Notes under the pieces: generated by a model
What the model was told of the DNA's origin: nothing
Databases searched by the model: none
What the model saw: the letters and a program-made list of their open reading frames with translations, nothing else
Source of the DNA: Mactromeris polynyma
Lineage: Eukaryota; Mollusca; Bivalvia; Venerida; Mactridae
Assembly (NCBI GenBank): GCA_032209605.1
Contig: JASFXZ010000029.1
Coordinates: forward strand, 175,001 to 239,000
DNA: 64,000 nt
Direction of reading: 5' to 3'
Shown here: positions 12,584-25,300 of the stretch, piece by piece
Layout of the letters: each line of letters opens with the position of its first letter
Position numbering within the stretch: the stretch's first letter is position 1
Program-made: the position numbers and the translations under genes

Positions 12584-15500
12584 ATGGCGGCCGTTTTACG
12601 CCACAGACGCAGAAGGGCCGAGCGAAATTTTCGAGCAAGAAGAGTATCTGTTGATGATATGCGAGACACCGAAGTGATAGAGCGATATAGACTATCGAGG
12701 GGTCTCATCGTGTATTTGGAAGAGTTGTTACACGAGGATCTAGTTGCTAGTACTGACAGGGGTCACCCAGTAGAACCCATCACAACGGTAATAATTGTGT
12801 GTTGTATGTTCAGACTTTGGTCCGGTTGCGAGTCTACTGTATTGTTTAGGGAGCTAACTCTTCATTTGTTGTTATGGGATGATGTACGAACTCCAAGCAG
12901 CAGTTATCTTTCCTTGCAGTACGTCATTAACCCATAACTGTAAAGGGAGATAACAGCATAGGATATCGGAGGATTTAAGTGTTGGTTATCATTTGGATTT
13001 TAACAAGCCTGAAGCGACTTTTTGAATGATTTGGTCGTACATTTATCTGATCATTCATTCAAGGAACGTTTAAGGCATGTTGCATTCAACACATTGCATG
13101 GAAATATATATTTTGCGTAGAAGTTAACCTTCCAGCTAAGTCATTAAGTGGGTGGGGAAAGAAAAACATACCAAGTGAGTTTATGTTTTAATCACATTAA
13201 TATTGACTTCAGTCTATAACGTAACATTGGTGATGCCTTAATCTGCTATTTAATATCTACTATTTACTTAACTTGATTTTTCAAGGCGCTCATATTCCCA
13301 TAATATGTTTACAAATTACAGTTAACTCAACAAAATGACCATATTTATTATTATACTGACATAATGCCTTTGAAGATGTTAATATTGTAACCACAAAGTC
13401 AATTTCTTTATGACCGGGTTTGGCAGAGAATACTACAATTGAGATGGACATGTAATGCAGCATAGTTTGTTCTAGGGATTTTACGGATCATGAATTATGA
13501 TAAATGTCACTTATCAGGCTGGCACATTCTCCTTTTTTAAGACCAAGATGTTATATATACATGTATCTGTATGATCAAGATACCAATATTAAAATGTAAG
13601 GAAAAAGGTGCTAATGGATGTTACAGATTAATGATTATAGACAATACCAGTCATGTTTAAAAGCTTTGTATTTGTACTAAATAAGTGGTATTGAATTCCA
13701 GATTCTCATGTCATTGCGATATTTGGCCAAGGGTGATTTTTATTCTGAAGTTGGGGATCTCCATGGAGTGTCAAAGTCCAGTATGACAAGACTCTTCAAC
13801 AAGTTCTTGTCTGCACTGAACCTGAGACTCGACAATATAAGGTACGTACATGCTGCATATAACCATTTTCGTGGTATTCAAAAGTAATACCCTTTTCACA
13901 ATATCTACTATGTCAGTATGTGTGTCAGAACGATGCTTTTACTATTATGTGTAAGTCTGGCACAAACTTTTGGCATCTCTATATCAGATTATTGATGGAT
14001 AATTAAGTGACACAGAAAACAGAGCATAGCCCAATTCACTTCTTTACAAATCTCAACTCTTAACATTCACTCTCTCAAGATGATTGCTTTTATTAGAGTA
14101 TGATTATTAACACAATTTAAGTTAATTTCTTTCTAGATAAATGTTTCTCTGAACTTAATCAATTGTAGATTCCCAGTTACTAGAGTTGAGAATGAAGCAG
14201 TGAAGCTGGCATTTTACCAGAAATGCAGAATACCTGGTGTGGTGGGTGCTGTAGATGGAACATTAATTCCAATAAAAGCCCCATCACAACAGGAGCCAGC
14301 ATATGTATGCAGAAAGGGCTTCCATGCTCTAAACGTCCAAGGTGTAGTGGACAATAACATGATGTAAGAAATCAGTTATATTACAACTTATTTGTATTTT
14401 AAAGATGCATATAATATTTAGATGCACGTGAAAGTCTAATTAACAATATTAATACTATTTATTACTTATAAAGTTGTAACTAAATGCAATGTGAAATAAC
14501 AGTTGGTAGTATTCAAGAAGTGTATACACTGCATGAAATGATAAAACATTTAAAATTGACAAATTATTGTGTGTCTTCAAAATCCTATAATACTTTTTTT
14601 TTCCAGTTTCACAAATATTGTTGCACGATGGCCAGGCAGTCAACATGATGCCAATATATTCAACATGTGTGGATTGAAGGTTACTATTATTGATTATTAT
14701 GCTATAATGCAGTAAATTATGCATCATATAATTGCCATCTTGTCTGTCCTTGTTGTGTTTTACACTTTATGGCTAGAGTATATGTCCAACATTTCTGAAA
14801 GAACAACATGAATCTCTGAACAACGACAAAAGCTTAATGAAATATGCAGTCCAAATGAACCATAACTCTACATGTAGTATTTACATAATTGTATCCTGTT
14901 AGAATTTCTGTCTGGTGCATAATACAGGTCTAATGAAAGGGTATCTGACTTTTCTGTTGTCGACAGGTACTAATTTGGTGAGTATCCTTATTATAACCTA
15001 CTTCCTTGTAAATTTTAATTGCAGGACTACTTGGAGACCCACAATATTGGGCACTTACTTGGTGACAGTGGGTATGCCTTAAGAAGATACCTGCTAGTTC
15101 CCAAGCTAAATGCAGCCACTCAACAAGAGACAAGCTATAACACAGCCCATGCTCGAGGGAGAGTTGTTGTAGAGCGTGCATTTGGTCTCTTGAAGTCAAG
15201 ATTTAGGTACTTGCGTTTATGATATAATTCATTTATTTTTTTTATTTAACACATTTACTGAAATCACTAATTCACAGGATTGATATCTACCAATAATTGT
15301 ACAAATTATATATAAAGTGTAGTCCATATTATCCATATTCAGTCATATATGACTGTTTTGGAATATTTATTTACACAAATAAATATGTCCAAATTCCAAT
15401 GAATCTCACTAGAACCACTTTTGTTCATTACGTGTGTAACCAATTACCTCCCGTTTAGGAGTCCGGTATTCTACCCATACACAACTATCTCTCCCCGATA

Positions 15501-15756
15501 GTTTTATTTTATAATTATTTACCTCATCTGCAGGTGCCTGCATAGAAGCGGTGGATGCCTGCCTTTTACACCTGAAAAGTGCAATGCTGTTGTTACAGCA
15601 TGTATGAGATTGCACAATATGTGTCGCCAACATGGAGTTCCGGAGCCTGAAGATACAGGGAACAATTTGGCGAATAACCTTGCAAATGACCATGTCGTGG
15701 CAGATGCTGATCAAAATGCAATACAGTATCGCCAGAATGTAATTAATACCTTTTAA
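12584..15756 (+). CDS. PIF/Harbinger DDE transposase (HARBI1-like), six exons
   Basis: This is the nuclease of the element, a HARBI1-like DDE endonuclease. Inferred exons are 12584-12787, 13702-13841, 14169-14363, 14607-14679, 15025-15206 and 15534-15756. All have GT/AG borders and compatible phases and total 1017 nt (338 aa). The N-terminal part has the helix-turn-helix-like segment EVIERYRLSRGL, then GDLHGVSKSSMTRLFN in exon 2. Catalytic landmarks are AVDGT (exon 3), WPGSQHDANIF (exon 4), GDSGY and the Arg/Glu block RGRVVVERAFGLLKSRFR (exon 5). The C-terminal RLHNMC motif is in exon 6. No stop or frameshift was seen. It would act with the Myb-like protein encoded convergently in the same element. 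Confidence 0.9.
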
Positions 15757-16699
15757 ACATGAAATGAATGTAATTTGAAATTCTTTATAATTAGTTTTTT
15801 CAAAATTAAATATTTATATAGTGTTAATTATAATCATACCACATCTTTGATAAATAATCTCTTATTATTCATTTTACACAGATCATGCTGTATGTACACT
15901 TTTATACAATATTGAGAAATTTCATGAATAGTCTTCAATTAATGACTCTGTCTTAATAATTTACCATTTAGGTTGCAAAAGTCAACCTACACGCATTGAA
16001 ATGGGTGACTGTATTAAATGTATATATAGTATGTCTACTGTAAATACCACAATTCAGGTATCAGTGATATTGGCTTTGTATAGGAATTGTTAGTGTGTAC
16101 TTAATGCTCAGGTATACTTGTATACTGAAAGGTTGTTACTGATAACTCTCACTTTGGGTTTACTTGTAAAAGATGGCTATTTATTTGGCAACCTTATTTT
16201 ACTTGACTGTAACTCACCACTTCTGCTTGATATAGCTTTAACTTGAAAATGACATGAAACACAAAGTATTATTACCATTGCCTATTATTAGTGAAATAAC
16301 AACTCATTGATATACACATGGTAGTTGTGTCCATTTATAGATATACATGTGTACAAGACTTATTCACAAATAGTGTATATCAACATAAATAATACTGTAA
16401 TATTAGTGGTATTTTGTTTTATTTATTAATTAATGTAAAATGTCATATCTTGATGTATAATTTTATGTACTGCAATGAAGCATACAGTTATCTGAATTTG
16501 ATAATATTAATTCATGATTATTATGATATGTTGTTGATTTGTATACTCTGTAGTATTTTCATGGATGCAATATTGATAACCAGTAAACAATGGTTAACAA
16601 ATTGACTGTATTTTTGTTTTTTTTAATGTGATCAATATGCATTGCCATTATAATGACAATTATAGCAATAATGACAAACTAAAAAGAGTAATAATGTTT

Positions 16700-17102
16700 T
16701 TACTACACTGGTAACTTAATATATGCGGCTAAAGCATTACAAGAACAAGCAGTGTTAGTAGAACTTGGTCGATACCCCCTGTCAGTGATATGTAAAGAAA
16801 AAGCACTCAAATATTGGCTAAAAATACTAAATAATCCGGATTCTGTACTTTTTCAATTATATAATGAACAATGCTTAATCAATGCAAGAACAAATAGCTG
16901 GGTTTCTAATATTAGATCAATTCTTAACACCTTAGGATATGGAAATATTTCTAACATGTATAACATGAATGTAAATTACTTCAGTATGCTTAAACAAATA
17001 CTTCTGGATCAGTATGTACAAACATGGAGTGATACACTCAATTACCAGCCCAAAATGTTTTATTACAGAAAGTTCAAAACATATTATACATTTGAAAAGT
17101 AA
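16700..17102 (+). pseudogene. LINE ORF2 3'-terminal fragment
   Basis: The frame 16717-17102 reads ...ALQEQAVLVELGRYPLS, then KALKYWLKILNN, and later NSWVSNIRSILNTLGYG. This is the C-terminal tail downstream of reverse transcriptase in many invertebrate LINE ORF2 proteins (the 'ELGRYPL' and 'W...I..IL...G' blocks). Only the tail is present, as expected for a 5'-truncated copy. It lies in the spacer between the two Harbinger genes. Confidence 0.65.
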
Positions 17103-17179
17103 CTATAAATTATTAAAAATGAAAACATTAGAAAAGAACGAATGCGTTTTAGATAAGGATCACATAGTTTAGAAATCGA

Positions 17180-17466
17180 AAATGGCACAGTTATTGTCAA
17201 CTCTGCTAAATTAGTTTTTAATGCAATGTAATTTAAGCAAACACTGAACAGAACAAAGCTATTTTTGTATGTGAATGAAAATTAATATAAGCAGTAATGG
17301 AATACTATTTCAGTGTCTTAAAGTTACACAATACTAATTATATGTAACTATACGTTAACATAAGAACAGCAAATATGACTATGGAGCAATTACTGTAAGT
17401 TTCTCTTGTCTCAATTTCAGTGCATTAAAAACTAATTTAGCATAGTTGACAATAACTGTGCCATTT
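17180..17466. mobile_element. MITE-like element with 46-bp inverted repeats
   Basis: The arm at 17180-17225 (aaatggcacagttattgtc...) and the complement of 17421-17466 differ at one of 46 positions, with about 195 bp between them. Such near-perfect arms indicate a recent foldback insertion, or a structure within the Harbinger spacer just downstream of the Myb-gene stop codon (17554-17556). No protein is encoded. Confidence 0.65.
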
Positions 17467-17553
17467 TTATTAGATAAAATATTATAAGATTTGTACAATG
17501 AAGGTAAGGACAGGAAGGTTTTTTAATAAATTTTGTACTTAGTTAATGTAAAA

Positions 17554-20500
17554 TCAATTTTCATAAAGGTATGTAAATGGGACATCAATATTTTTTTGTT
17601 CCAGACTGTTTTGTAGTATTTCCAATTTTCTTTTCTTCATTTTCAACTTTTCCCACTCGATGTTAAGATACTCCCTCTCAAATGCAGGAAGAGCTGGAAA
17701 ACACATAAAAACAAAGGAATGCAAAGAAATGTATAAACATAAGCCCTTCCCTCAAGATTTTAAATGAACTATACCATCCATGTAATGGTGACCTTTACCA
17801 AAATTATTCCAAATACTCCATAATTAAAATCGTTCATTTACTGGTCACATCAAACCTGCTGTCTTTAGAACAATAATTTATTTCACTACCCAATTGCTGG
17901 ACTTAGTATCTATACAGGTTGAAATGCCTGGCCAACTTTTTATTCATCCATATAAATTGGCACAATGAAGTTAAAAATGCTTTATAATAGTTCTGATCAA
18001 AATATTTTATTTCAACAATCATACCATTAACAGCAAACTCGCTTTTTCTTCAATTGATTTATTTGCACTGAAGCTTAAGCAAGAAAATACAAAAAAAAAT
18101 GTCAAACAGATACCTTTAAATTCTTTGTCTGTGATTTTTCTCTTATACCCTTCTGGCATGTCAACATCTGTAAAACAATCCATTCAATACAGAGCACAAA
18201 AAGCAGAGATATGATTACATTAAATTTGTAATAAATTAAAATTATTTCATCTGGAGAGGCACATTAATCGCCTGACCATATGCCTCGCATCGCTGTGCAA
18301 TCAGACTATAAAGTACAAAAGCATTAAAAAGTCTTGTACACTTGGAAATGACTACAATGTTGCTTTATGATATACATAATTCTTAAGCAATAACTATTTA
18401 ACCCTTTACTCCATGATCACTCGTTTTCACGCCCTAATGACAATCAGTAGGATGCAGGTTCGAGTCACACCTATGCATGACATTAATTCACTGAGGTTAT
18501 AAAACCTAAGATTTTTTCAAAGCGCTTAGTAGCCTCCTGCATTGGTTTCAAATGGAAGAGCTTGTCAGATAATGACAATTTTTAAAATGTATAACTGTAT
18601 TATATTCATATTACCTTTTTTTATTTCTTCAATTTCTATTACATCATTAATAGAATTAGATCCAGCTTCACATATTGCTGTATATGTCTCTGGAGTCTAA
18701 ATTATGTATGTTTTTCATTAATTGGTTACAATTTAATCCATATTATCCATTTTTTGTCACAAGTACTTAATACAGAAACATATGTATATCATTAATCTAC
18801 TGTTAAAATTAAAATCAGTATACAAAAGTATTCAATATTTCATCAATATAATTTTACATGACTTAGTTCTAGTTGATCACATGTTAACAGTATTTTTATA
18901 AGAGATAAATTTGTGCCATATATGATTATTACCTGTAGACATTTTTCTGGTTGCTTGACAGCACATATACCAGGATTTGTGTCTGTAGATATATGTTCTT
19001 CTAAAAATACATAATATATAGGCTCAAAATCACCAATATACAGAATCATGATAGAAAAAGCTACTACAAAGTCAGTTATCAACTAATACAGGTAATTAAT
19101 TATTCTGTATAATTGTTTTACCTTTGCTGTCAGTTTAACAAGATAAAGCTACATTTATTCAGCTAAAAGTATGTCTAAATCTGATTATTACAAATAAATG
19201 TTATCATAGGTGCAAACACTACTGATCCAGATCAGTCTGCACACAAGTACTATCTAATTAATATCTACAAACTATCATTTCATGCCATATAATCCCAAAT
19301 ATTGAATGGAATGAACAACTTTTCGAAGAAAAAATATAAATTACTGCATTGCCTTACCAGTAACTGGAAAAGAGTCATATCCTCCCTCAATACCCACAAC
19401 AGTTGCTTGTGGAATGTATCCAAGGATCTACAAATATACACAATATCTAATTGATTTAAATATGAGTATTTTTCATTCTTTGTCCATTTTTATATTATTT
19501 TACTTATATTATATTACCAGCAGATTCAATTAAATAAATATTACATGAATGTTATAATTGAACACACACTGGGTAAGAGGAATAACAGGCTTTCACTTGT
19601 TTTTATTAGTTTATATAATAGCATAATTGTGATATTGGAATATGGAATAAATACCTTTTCTTCATACTCCTTCAAATTGAAAGGAGCAGGACCACCACCC
19701 GTCTCCTTACGCCATTTTGCGATTGACTGTCCCTTTTTCTTCGTCGATGACTGAAATAAAAATGAACTGGTTGACAAGAGCTTTTAATAATAATATTCAT
19801 CTCAATAGGTATTTCAGATTATTATTATATGTAGCAAGGGAGCTAATTCATGTAGAAACTGTTGTGCAGTAGATTATGTTTATATGAGCCGGATAATAAA
19901 CGTTACACAATGGCATCGCTCTTATAGTTATTACATGGTGTTAGAAGTGGCGAAATATCCGAAGAAATCGGCTGGCAGAAGGTTTTATTTGTGATTATAG
20001 TGTGCCCGACAAATTATTGAAGCATTCATTGATATACAGGACTAACGATTTCGTCCATCGGCGTAAGGAATCTGCCTGGATTGAATCCAACCGACACGAC
20101 TACCAGTGCACCAGATTGGGAACAATACAAACGTGATTTTGTGGTACATTTAGAGACGCATTGGGCTTGCACGACAAGCCAGGTCGCAGTAAAAATGTGC
20201 AAGCTCGCCCAGCCGAAAATAAGTACGATTTGGACACTGTTTTTTAGGAAATTTGATATGCATTTCGGTGTTCACAGCTTTAGAAACATTAAAAGACATG
20301 ACTTTTTGAACACGAAGCGGTGTAACTTGTCCATCATGGATTATACCAGTACCTCATATGGCTTATCAGCATGAACAATCAGTTCGCGTTAATGTCCAGA
20401 ATGAATGCAGAATGAACCCAATGATGTCTGAGAGAATTCCACCGAGTACTGAGAATCTGGACAGTAGTCGACCTATCGGTCGGTCACGTTTTGGACGTGA

Positions 20501-21531
20501 ACTCAAAAAGCCCAAATATATTGATGATTATGTATAGGACTATCAGGGTTATATGAGCTAAGAACAAAATTTGAACAGTGTTAAATGTAGTGTGTAACTT
20601 GTTTGACAGGTGTTTCTCTTGTATGATGCTTAACATGTGTTTTTTATAGTAATATGTTGCAAAACATTGTATCATGTAATGCTTAATTGTCGTCCTTACA
20701 TGATTTATCAAAATATATCAACTGTCATTTACATGATTGGTAAACTAGTCACATTTTGGAATAATCTAGTTGTTTATGCTCTTGAAATTAAATACATAAT
20801 AAAGTTACTTTATGTCTTTATCTAAGTTTTCATACCTTCAGATCAGCCCATTTCTTTTTTATTTCTTCTTGTGTCCGCGTACAGACACATATACTGTTTA
20901 TTCTGAAATAAATACAGACATACTACATGTATTAAAATGTTATTGTTTTTATTTCCACGTATTAAAGCTGAACACTACAAGACGTGTCTGACATACTAAC
21001 TAGAGTAGGCTATGTGATTGATGATCATGATTCAGCCTGTGTTGAGTCTACTTTTTTCAATTTTCAGACCAATATAACTCAACCATCGTTCAGTATTATA
21101 ACTACAACACTTCTTCACCTATACATTGTATTTTCTGAACTTATAACGAGTCAAATTGATTGTGAATTTCACTAACAAGTTTATAATAACGGGTTTGACT
21201 TAAGAGACGATAAGTGCAGCTCCCTTAGTCGTCGTCATATTGAATGGATGGACAGACATATCCTATTATGAACTAGTCGATAGTGTGATAAACGTCGTTT
21301 TCAGCAGGGTAAATGGATAAATCAAATATATCTCATAATGTAAGCAGTCAAAAAAGGATATTCGACTTACCTTTCCGCCACTTCATCCCAAAATCTATGC
21401 TTGGAAGACGCCGTCACGGTGCTACTAAATTTTTTATCTACAATATCGGCAGCCGTGACATTGTCTACCAAGCAGAGAACCTCAGCATCCGACCAATTCG
21501 GTTTTTTAATCTTGGCACTGACAGCTGTCAT
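17554..21531 (-). CDS. Harbinger-associated Myb/SANT-like DNA-binding protein, eight exons
   Basis: This is the second protein of the element. In known PIF/Harbinger systems it binds the ends and helps the transposase enter the nucleus. Inferred exons (minus) are 21531-21371, 20902-20836, 19750-19655, 19427-19358, 19000-18933, 18696-18615, 18167-18114 and 17693-17554. Phases agree and the sum is 738 nt (245 aa). Exons 1-2 form the SANT/trihelix-like domain (KIKKPNWSDAEVLCLVDNV ... KHRFWDEVAER ... RTQEEIKKKWADLK). Exon 3 has the KKKGQSIAKWRKETGGGPA block usual for these proteins. The C-terminus is charged and helical (EREYLNIEWEKLKMKKRKLE). The start is the first ATG upstream of the domain. 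No stop or frameshift was seen. Confidence 0.85.
19850..20536 (+). pseudogene. Internally deleted Ty3/gypsy-like retrotransposon remnant
   Basis: At 19936-19950 tggtgttagaagtgg resembles the primer-binding site of bivalve gypsy elements. A gag-like N-terminal stretch follows (APDWEQYKRDF, then in a shifted frame ALGLHDKPGRSK, then KFDMHFGVHSF). At about 20415-20536 a frame ends RSRFGRELKKPKYIDDYV and a stop, like the end of a pol polyprotein. Protease, RT and most of integrase are missing. The flanking LTRs could not be matched to each other by eye. It lies in the intron between exons 2 and 3 of the Harbinger Myb-like gene. Confidence 0.55.
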
Positions 21532-21748
21532 TGTTGTCAATATGCAGACGACTGTTTGTTTACACTAGATGTTTGACAGTTCTCTCGTAGACGCTTGTTA
21601 TTCTACCTCCGTTTAGAGAGTTACGATTTTTTTTTACGTACGAAGTTCGTACGAAAGTCAGTTCGTACGAACACTTTAATAAAACACTCGTAGGAAAATT
21701 CGTACGATTTTTTTACGAAAGAATTTAAGAAATTCGTACGAACTATTT

Positions 21749-21772
21749 TACGAAGTTTAATAAAACGCCCCC
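21749..21772 (-). repeat. Harbinger right terminal inverted repeat
   Basis: The sequence tacgaagtttaataaaacgccccc is the complement of the left end. CTG at 21773-21775 is the right target duplication. Confidence 0.9.
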
Positions 21773-21775
21773 CTG

Positions 21776-22230
21776 GTGTTTGTATAAATATTGACTTTTT
21801 ACGTAAGACCCCATGTCAGTTCGGTAATGTCAACATAATTAGACTCTTAAAAATAATTTTAGAATCAAACGAGCGCTTTGGTGTACATTGTGGGGTATAG
21901 CATACAGGAAATGTACGTGCGAGTAAAATAGACGATATTTGATCTACATAAAGTATTCCGTTATATGTGAAAAGGAAAACGTTTAAATTATTGAGGCTAT
22001 TCATGACTACACTGAACCTCTTTTCTAATTGGTCACCTTATATTTCTTCGTCATATAAATAAGTGATAACTGCGAATATGTTTAATATGATGTTTAATTG
22101 AAACAAAATATGTTGTATACATTCTGGAATGAGTTTTATTGTTTATGCCTCAAAAATTGATAGTACACATAAAAGAGAATAATCACAACAACAGCAAGAA
22201 AAATCACACAATTCTCGTTTTTGATCAGAC
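21776..22230. other. Gap without recognisable features
   Basis: AT-rich sequence; no gene or clear repeat seen. Confidence 0.4.
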
Positions 22231-22234
22231 ATGT

Positions 22235-22500
22235 TGAGTTATTTGTATGTTCAAGTTAATATCTGGTGTGACCACCTCTAGCCCTTATCACGGCCAGACA
22301 ACGACTTCTCATTTACAGAATATGATTTCTCAGATCACGTTGTAACAGATTTTACCATTCATAGCTTAGATCTCGCTGAAGCTCTGCGATACTCGGTTGT
22401 TGTCTTCTTCTGCGAACGCGCCTGTTCAGTTAGTCCCAGACGTGCTCAATGAGATTTAAATCCGAACTTCTTGCCGGTCATGGAAGCGTTCTCACATTAT
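22235..22500 (-). pseudogene. Tc1-like transposase C-terminal fragment
   Basis: Read on the minus strand with two or three stops and frame slips, it gives (W)PARSSDLNLIEHVWD, LNRRVRRRRQQPSIAELQRDL and, near the end, RG-W-SHQ-like residues. These match the last catalytic block (PDLNPIEHVWD) and tail of Tc1-family transposases. The N-terminal two thirds are missing. Confidence 0.7.
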
Positions 22501-22639
22501 TGGTTCGGAGTAACTCCATTCACGGAAATTACTGAATTCACCAGAAATAATTTGAAATATACTATATTGCGTTATAGCCATGTTTCTGATATTTTATAAA
22601 GATATATTGAAAAGAAAAAAACTTAATACACACATTTCA

Positions 22640-23065
22640 GTCTGGTTTCAGAGCTGAAACTGCATTGACATATATTGTAGACAGGTGGATAAATGAATTA
22701 ATGGAAGTACAATTGTCGTAGCAGTCTGTCTGGACTTGTCAAAGGCATTTGATCTAGTGAACTATTCAACTCTTCTTGACAAAGAACAATCAAATAATTT
22801 CAATCCATCATCACTCCAGTGGTTCAAATTGTACTCGACAAACAGATTTCAAAAGGTATGTGTAATTAGAAAGCTATCAAAAGCACATCAGCTGTCAATC
22901 AATGTTCTGTCCATTGGCCTATATTGTTTATCATGTACATCAACGATATGCTATTTGAACTCACAGAAATCTTACTGTCATGTTTGGTGATGACACAACC
23001 TTAAGAGCTGTTGCTAAATCTTATGATGAAACTGAAATTAACCTTCAATTTGTTTTAGAAACAAG
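22640..23065 (+). pseudogene. CR1/jockey-like reverse transcriptase fragment
   Basis: A broken RT domain: SGFRAETALTYIVDRWINEL, a shifted DLSKAFDLVNYSTLLDKE segment, NFNPSSLQWFKLYSTNRFQK, then in other frames a YINDMLFELT-like piece and FGDDTTL at about 22985-23003. The FGDD version of the catalytic (F/Y)xDD motif is visible. Several indels make it a pseudogene; no endonuclease is attached. Confidence 0.7.
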
Positions 23066-23200
23066 CATTTGATTAAGGCAATACATTGTGCTACTCAAAG
23101 ATTTATGATAAGCAAACACATATCTCGACCGACGGTCTACACTAATATCTAGTTATGAATTCGAGTTCGAGAACTAAGGTAAGGACTAGCCACTAACACA

Positions 23201-23752
23201 AAGGCAGACGCTGCAAGGCAGACGCTGCAAGGCAGACGCTGCAAGGCAGACGCTGCAAGGCAGTCGCTGCAAGGCAGACGCTGCAAGGCAGACGCTGCAA
23301 GGCAGACGCTGCAAGGCAGACGCTGCAAGGCAGACGCTGCAAGGCAGACGCTGCAAGGCAGACGCTGCAAGGCAGACGCTGCAAGGCAGACGCTGCAAGG
23401 CAGACGCTGCAAGGCAGACGCTGCAAGGCAGACGCTGCAAGGCAGACGCTGCAAGGCAGACGCTGCAAGGCAGACGCTGCAAGGCAGACGCTGCAAGGCA
23501 GACGCGGCAAGGCAGACGCGGCAAGGCAGACGCTGCAAGGCAGACGCTGCAAGGCAGACGCTGCAAGGCAGACGCTGCAAGGCAGACGCTGCAAGGCAGA
23601 CGCTGCAAGGCAGACGCTGCAAGGCAGACGCTGCAAGGCAGACGCTGCAAGGCAGACGCTGCAAGGCAGACGCTGCAAGGCAGACGATGCAAGGCAGACG
23701 ATGCAAGGCAGACGATGCAAGGCAGACGATGCAAGGCAGACGATGCAAGGCA
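23201..23752. repeat. 14-bp minisatellite, ~39 copies
   Basis: The unit aaggcagacgctgc repeats about 39 times with little divergence. Variants cluster: two gacgcggc units near 23510-23525, one agtcgctgc near 23262, and five gacgatgc units at the right end. Because 14 is not a multiple of three and the unit lacks stops on the minus strand, all three minus frames stay open across it, giving spurious Cys-rich 180-230 aa frames. Confidence 0.95.
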
Positions 23753-23759
23753 CCCGCAA

Positions 23760-25130
23760 TGTCCCTTACGGCGAACGTAATTTGCCTACAGGATGTCTGT
23801 ACACTTGCTACAGTCGAGTCTAATCGCAAAGAACCGTAGGGATTTGACCACAACCCGACCGCAGCTGCGAAACCGTTCGTGCAACAAAACGCACGATGAG
23901 TTGTGACCGAGGCATTACATGTATTGTATGCTAGCGGGGATGCCCGTATTCAGAAACCAACACTCCACTCGTACTCCATTCACACTCACCCAAGTGACGC
24001 TCGAGTGTAGCTGGAGTGATGGTCGAGTTCCGAGTCGGTCAAACGAAGATTTGGTTTTCACAAATCTCACTCACACTCTCACTGGAGTAGCTAACGGTCA
24101 ATGTAGACGTACTTTTCATTGTCTAATGATTGAAATACTCGCTTTATCATGCGTAATCCAACAAGTACTTTGTATATTTATAAATGGATGTACCGAATAA
24201 ATCAAACGATAGTTTTGATAATATTTTTGTTCTACATTTTCAATGAATAATGAATTAATCTACATTGTTAAAATGCCATTTAATTTTAGACAAGAATATT
24301 GGTGGCATTATATTAACACATATCATAATATAATACACAAAACGTGTGTTAGTAATTTGTTTGTACAAACAAAAATTGAAACTTAGTCTAGTAGATTAAA
24401 TTCAGACATTGACGTATAACAATGAAGTTACTTTTTAGAGATAGTTTGTTATATAATTATTATTTTATATAAATGGTAAAATATTCGAATATGTAAGCAA
24501 TAATAGTTTAAGCATAAAAAGTCAATCGCATAGTAATTAGAACAACAAATAAACATCAAAACACGCGAAATATACAATTTAATTTTAGATACAAATATAA
24601 ACTATAGTGTAATGTATCATAACATTGTGACATGAATACATGATTGCAATATTATTTCTAATCAATTTATCAAACCTTATTCAGTTTAATCCATAAAACC
24701 TTCATTTCTATTTTAATGAACTCGTTTTTCACTTACCGACTAAAATGATTGCGGAAAAGGAAATGATGCGGAGAATCATTACAATTGAGCACGTGTTCGC
24801 GGACGTAGTTTGAACACCATTGTAGAAACAATACTTGCCTAAGCAAAAATAAAGCGACCAAGAACAAATACCATCTGTTCTATGTAGCATATGTTAATAA
24901 TTGTAATAATAATTAAGACTTTATTTATAGAGACAACGCAGTTAGGCAATTGCCCAATCTTTCATGTGAGCATTTACATAATATATACATAATAACAAAT
25001 TACAACTTTGATCAAAATAACAAGATGTCAACATGGACCAAGAATAATAATATTCAAGGAATAAACACAAATGTTGTAGGAAGATTCCAGCGTACAATAC
25101 ATTACAATTTTGTCATTTACAAAACACATA
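23760..25130. other. Gap without recognisable genes
   Basis: Mostly AT-rich. A short repetitive zone at 23940-24090 (cactccactcgtactcc ... ctcactcacactctcactgg) looks like part of a non-autonomous element, but ends could not be defined. Confidence 0.35.
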
Positions 25131-25132
25131 TA

Positions 25133-25300
25133 CAGTAAAAACTCCCTGTGATACGACCAACTCGATTTTAAGACCATCTCATTATTAAGACCGCTCTTTT
25201 CCGAACCCGTTTTTTCTCTATATAATTCAATGGTCGCGCAACTCGAAATTTCGGGCAACTCGATATTGCGTAATGTGACCGCTTGTTCAGGTCCCGATCA
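25133..25300. mobile_element. pogo/Tigger-like element end
   Basis: Begins tatacagtaaaaactccctg and continues with repeated 'actcgatttt..gacc' phrases typical of pogo-type termini (TACAGTAAAAACTCC with a TA target). A SINE is inserted at 25301 and similar phrases (aggaccgacaactcgag) reappear near 25962, so the element may continue on both sides. The right end was not found. Confidence 0.45.

Larger units (their letters stand above)
12403..21772 (+). mobile_element. PIF/Harbinger DNA transposon, two-gene autonomous type
   Basis: The ends are perfect 24-bp inverted repeats (gggggcgttttattaaac... at 12403-12426; complement at 21749-21772), followed by subterminal CGTACGAA and tgttttattaaa repeats on both sides. 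A 3-bp direct duplication CTG flanks it (12400-12402 and 21773-21775). Inside are a plus-strand DDE transposase gene (12584-15756) and a convergent minus-strand Myb/SANT-like gene (21531-17554), the standard pair of Harbinger elements. Both spliced frames are open. At 9.37 kb it is long for the superfamily, because of intron content and nested insertions: a LINE tail near 16.7-17.1 kb, an inverted repeat at 17180-17466 and a gypsy remnant near 19.85-20.54 kb. Confidence 0.9.

Noticed and set aside
12584..12937. Single-exon reading of the 117-aa frame in Harbinger
   Set aside because: Residues after ITT do not match the transposase family; the GT at 12788 joins in phase to the exon at 13702, which continues the conserved protein.
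23149..23853. Three overlapping minus-strand Cys/Leu-rich frames of 182-234 aa
   Set aside because: All three frames translate the same 14-bp minisatellite; they stay open only because the unit has no stop codons.
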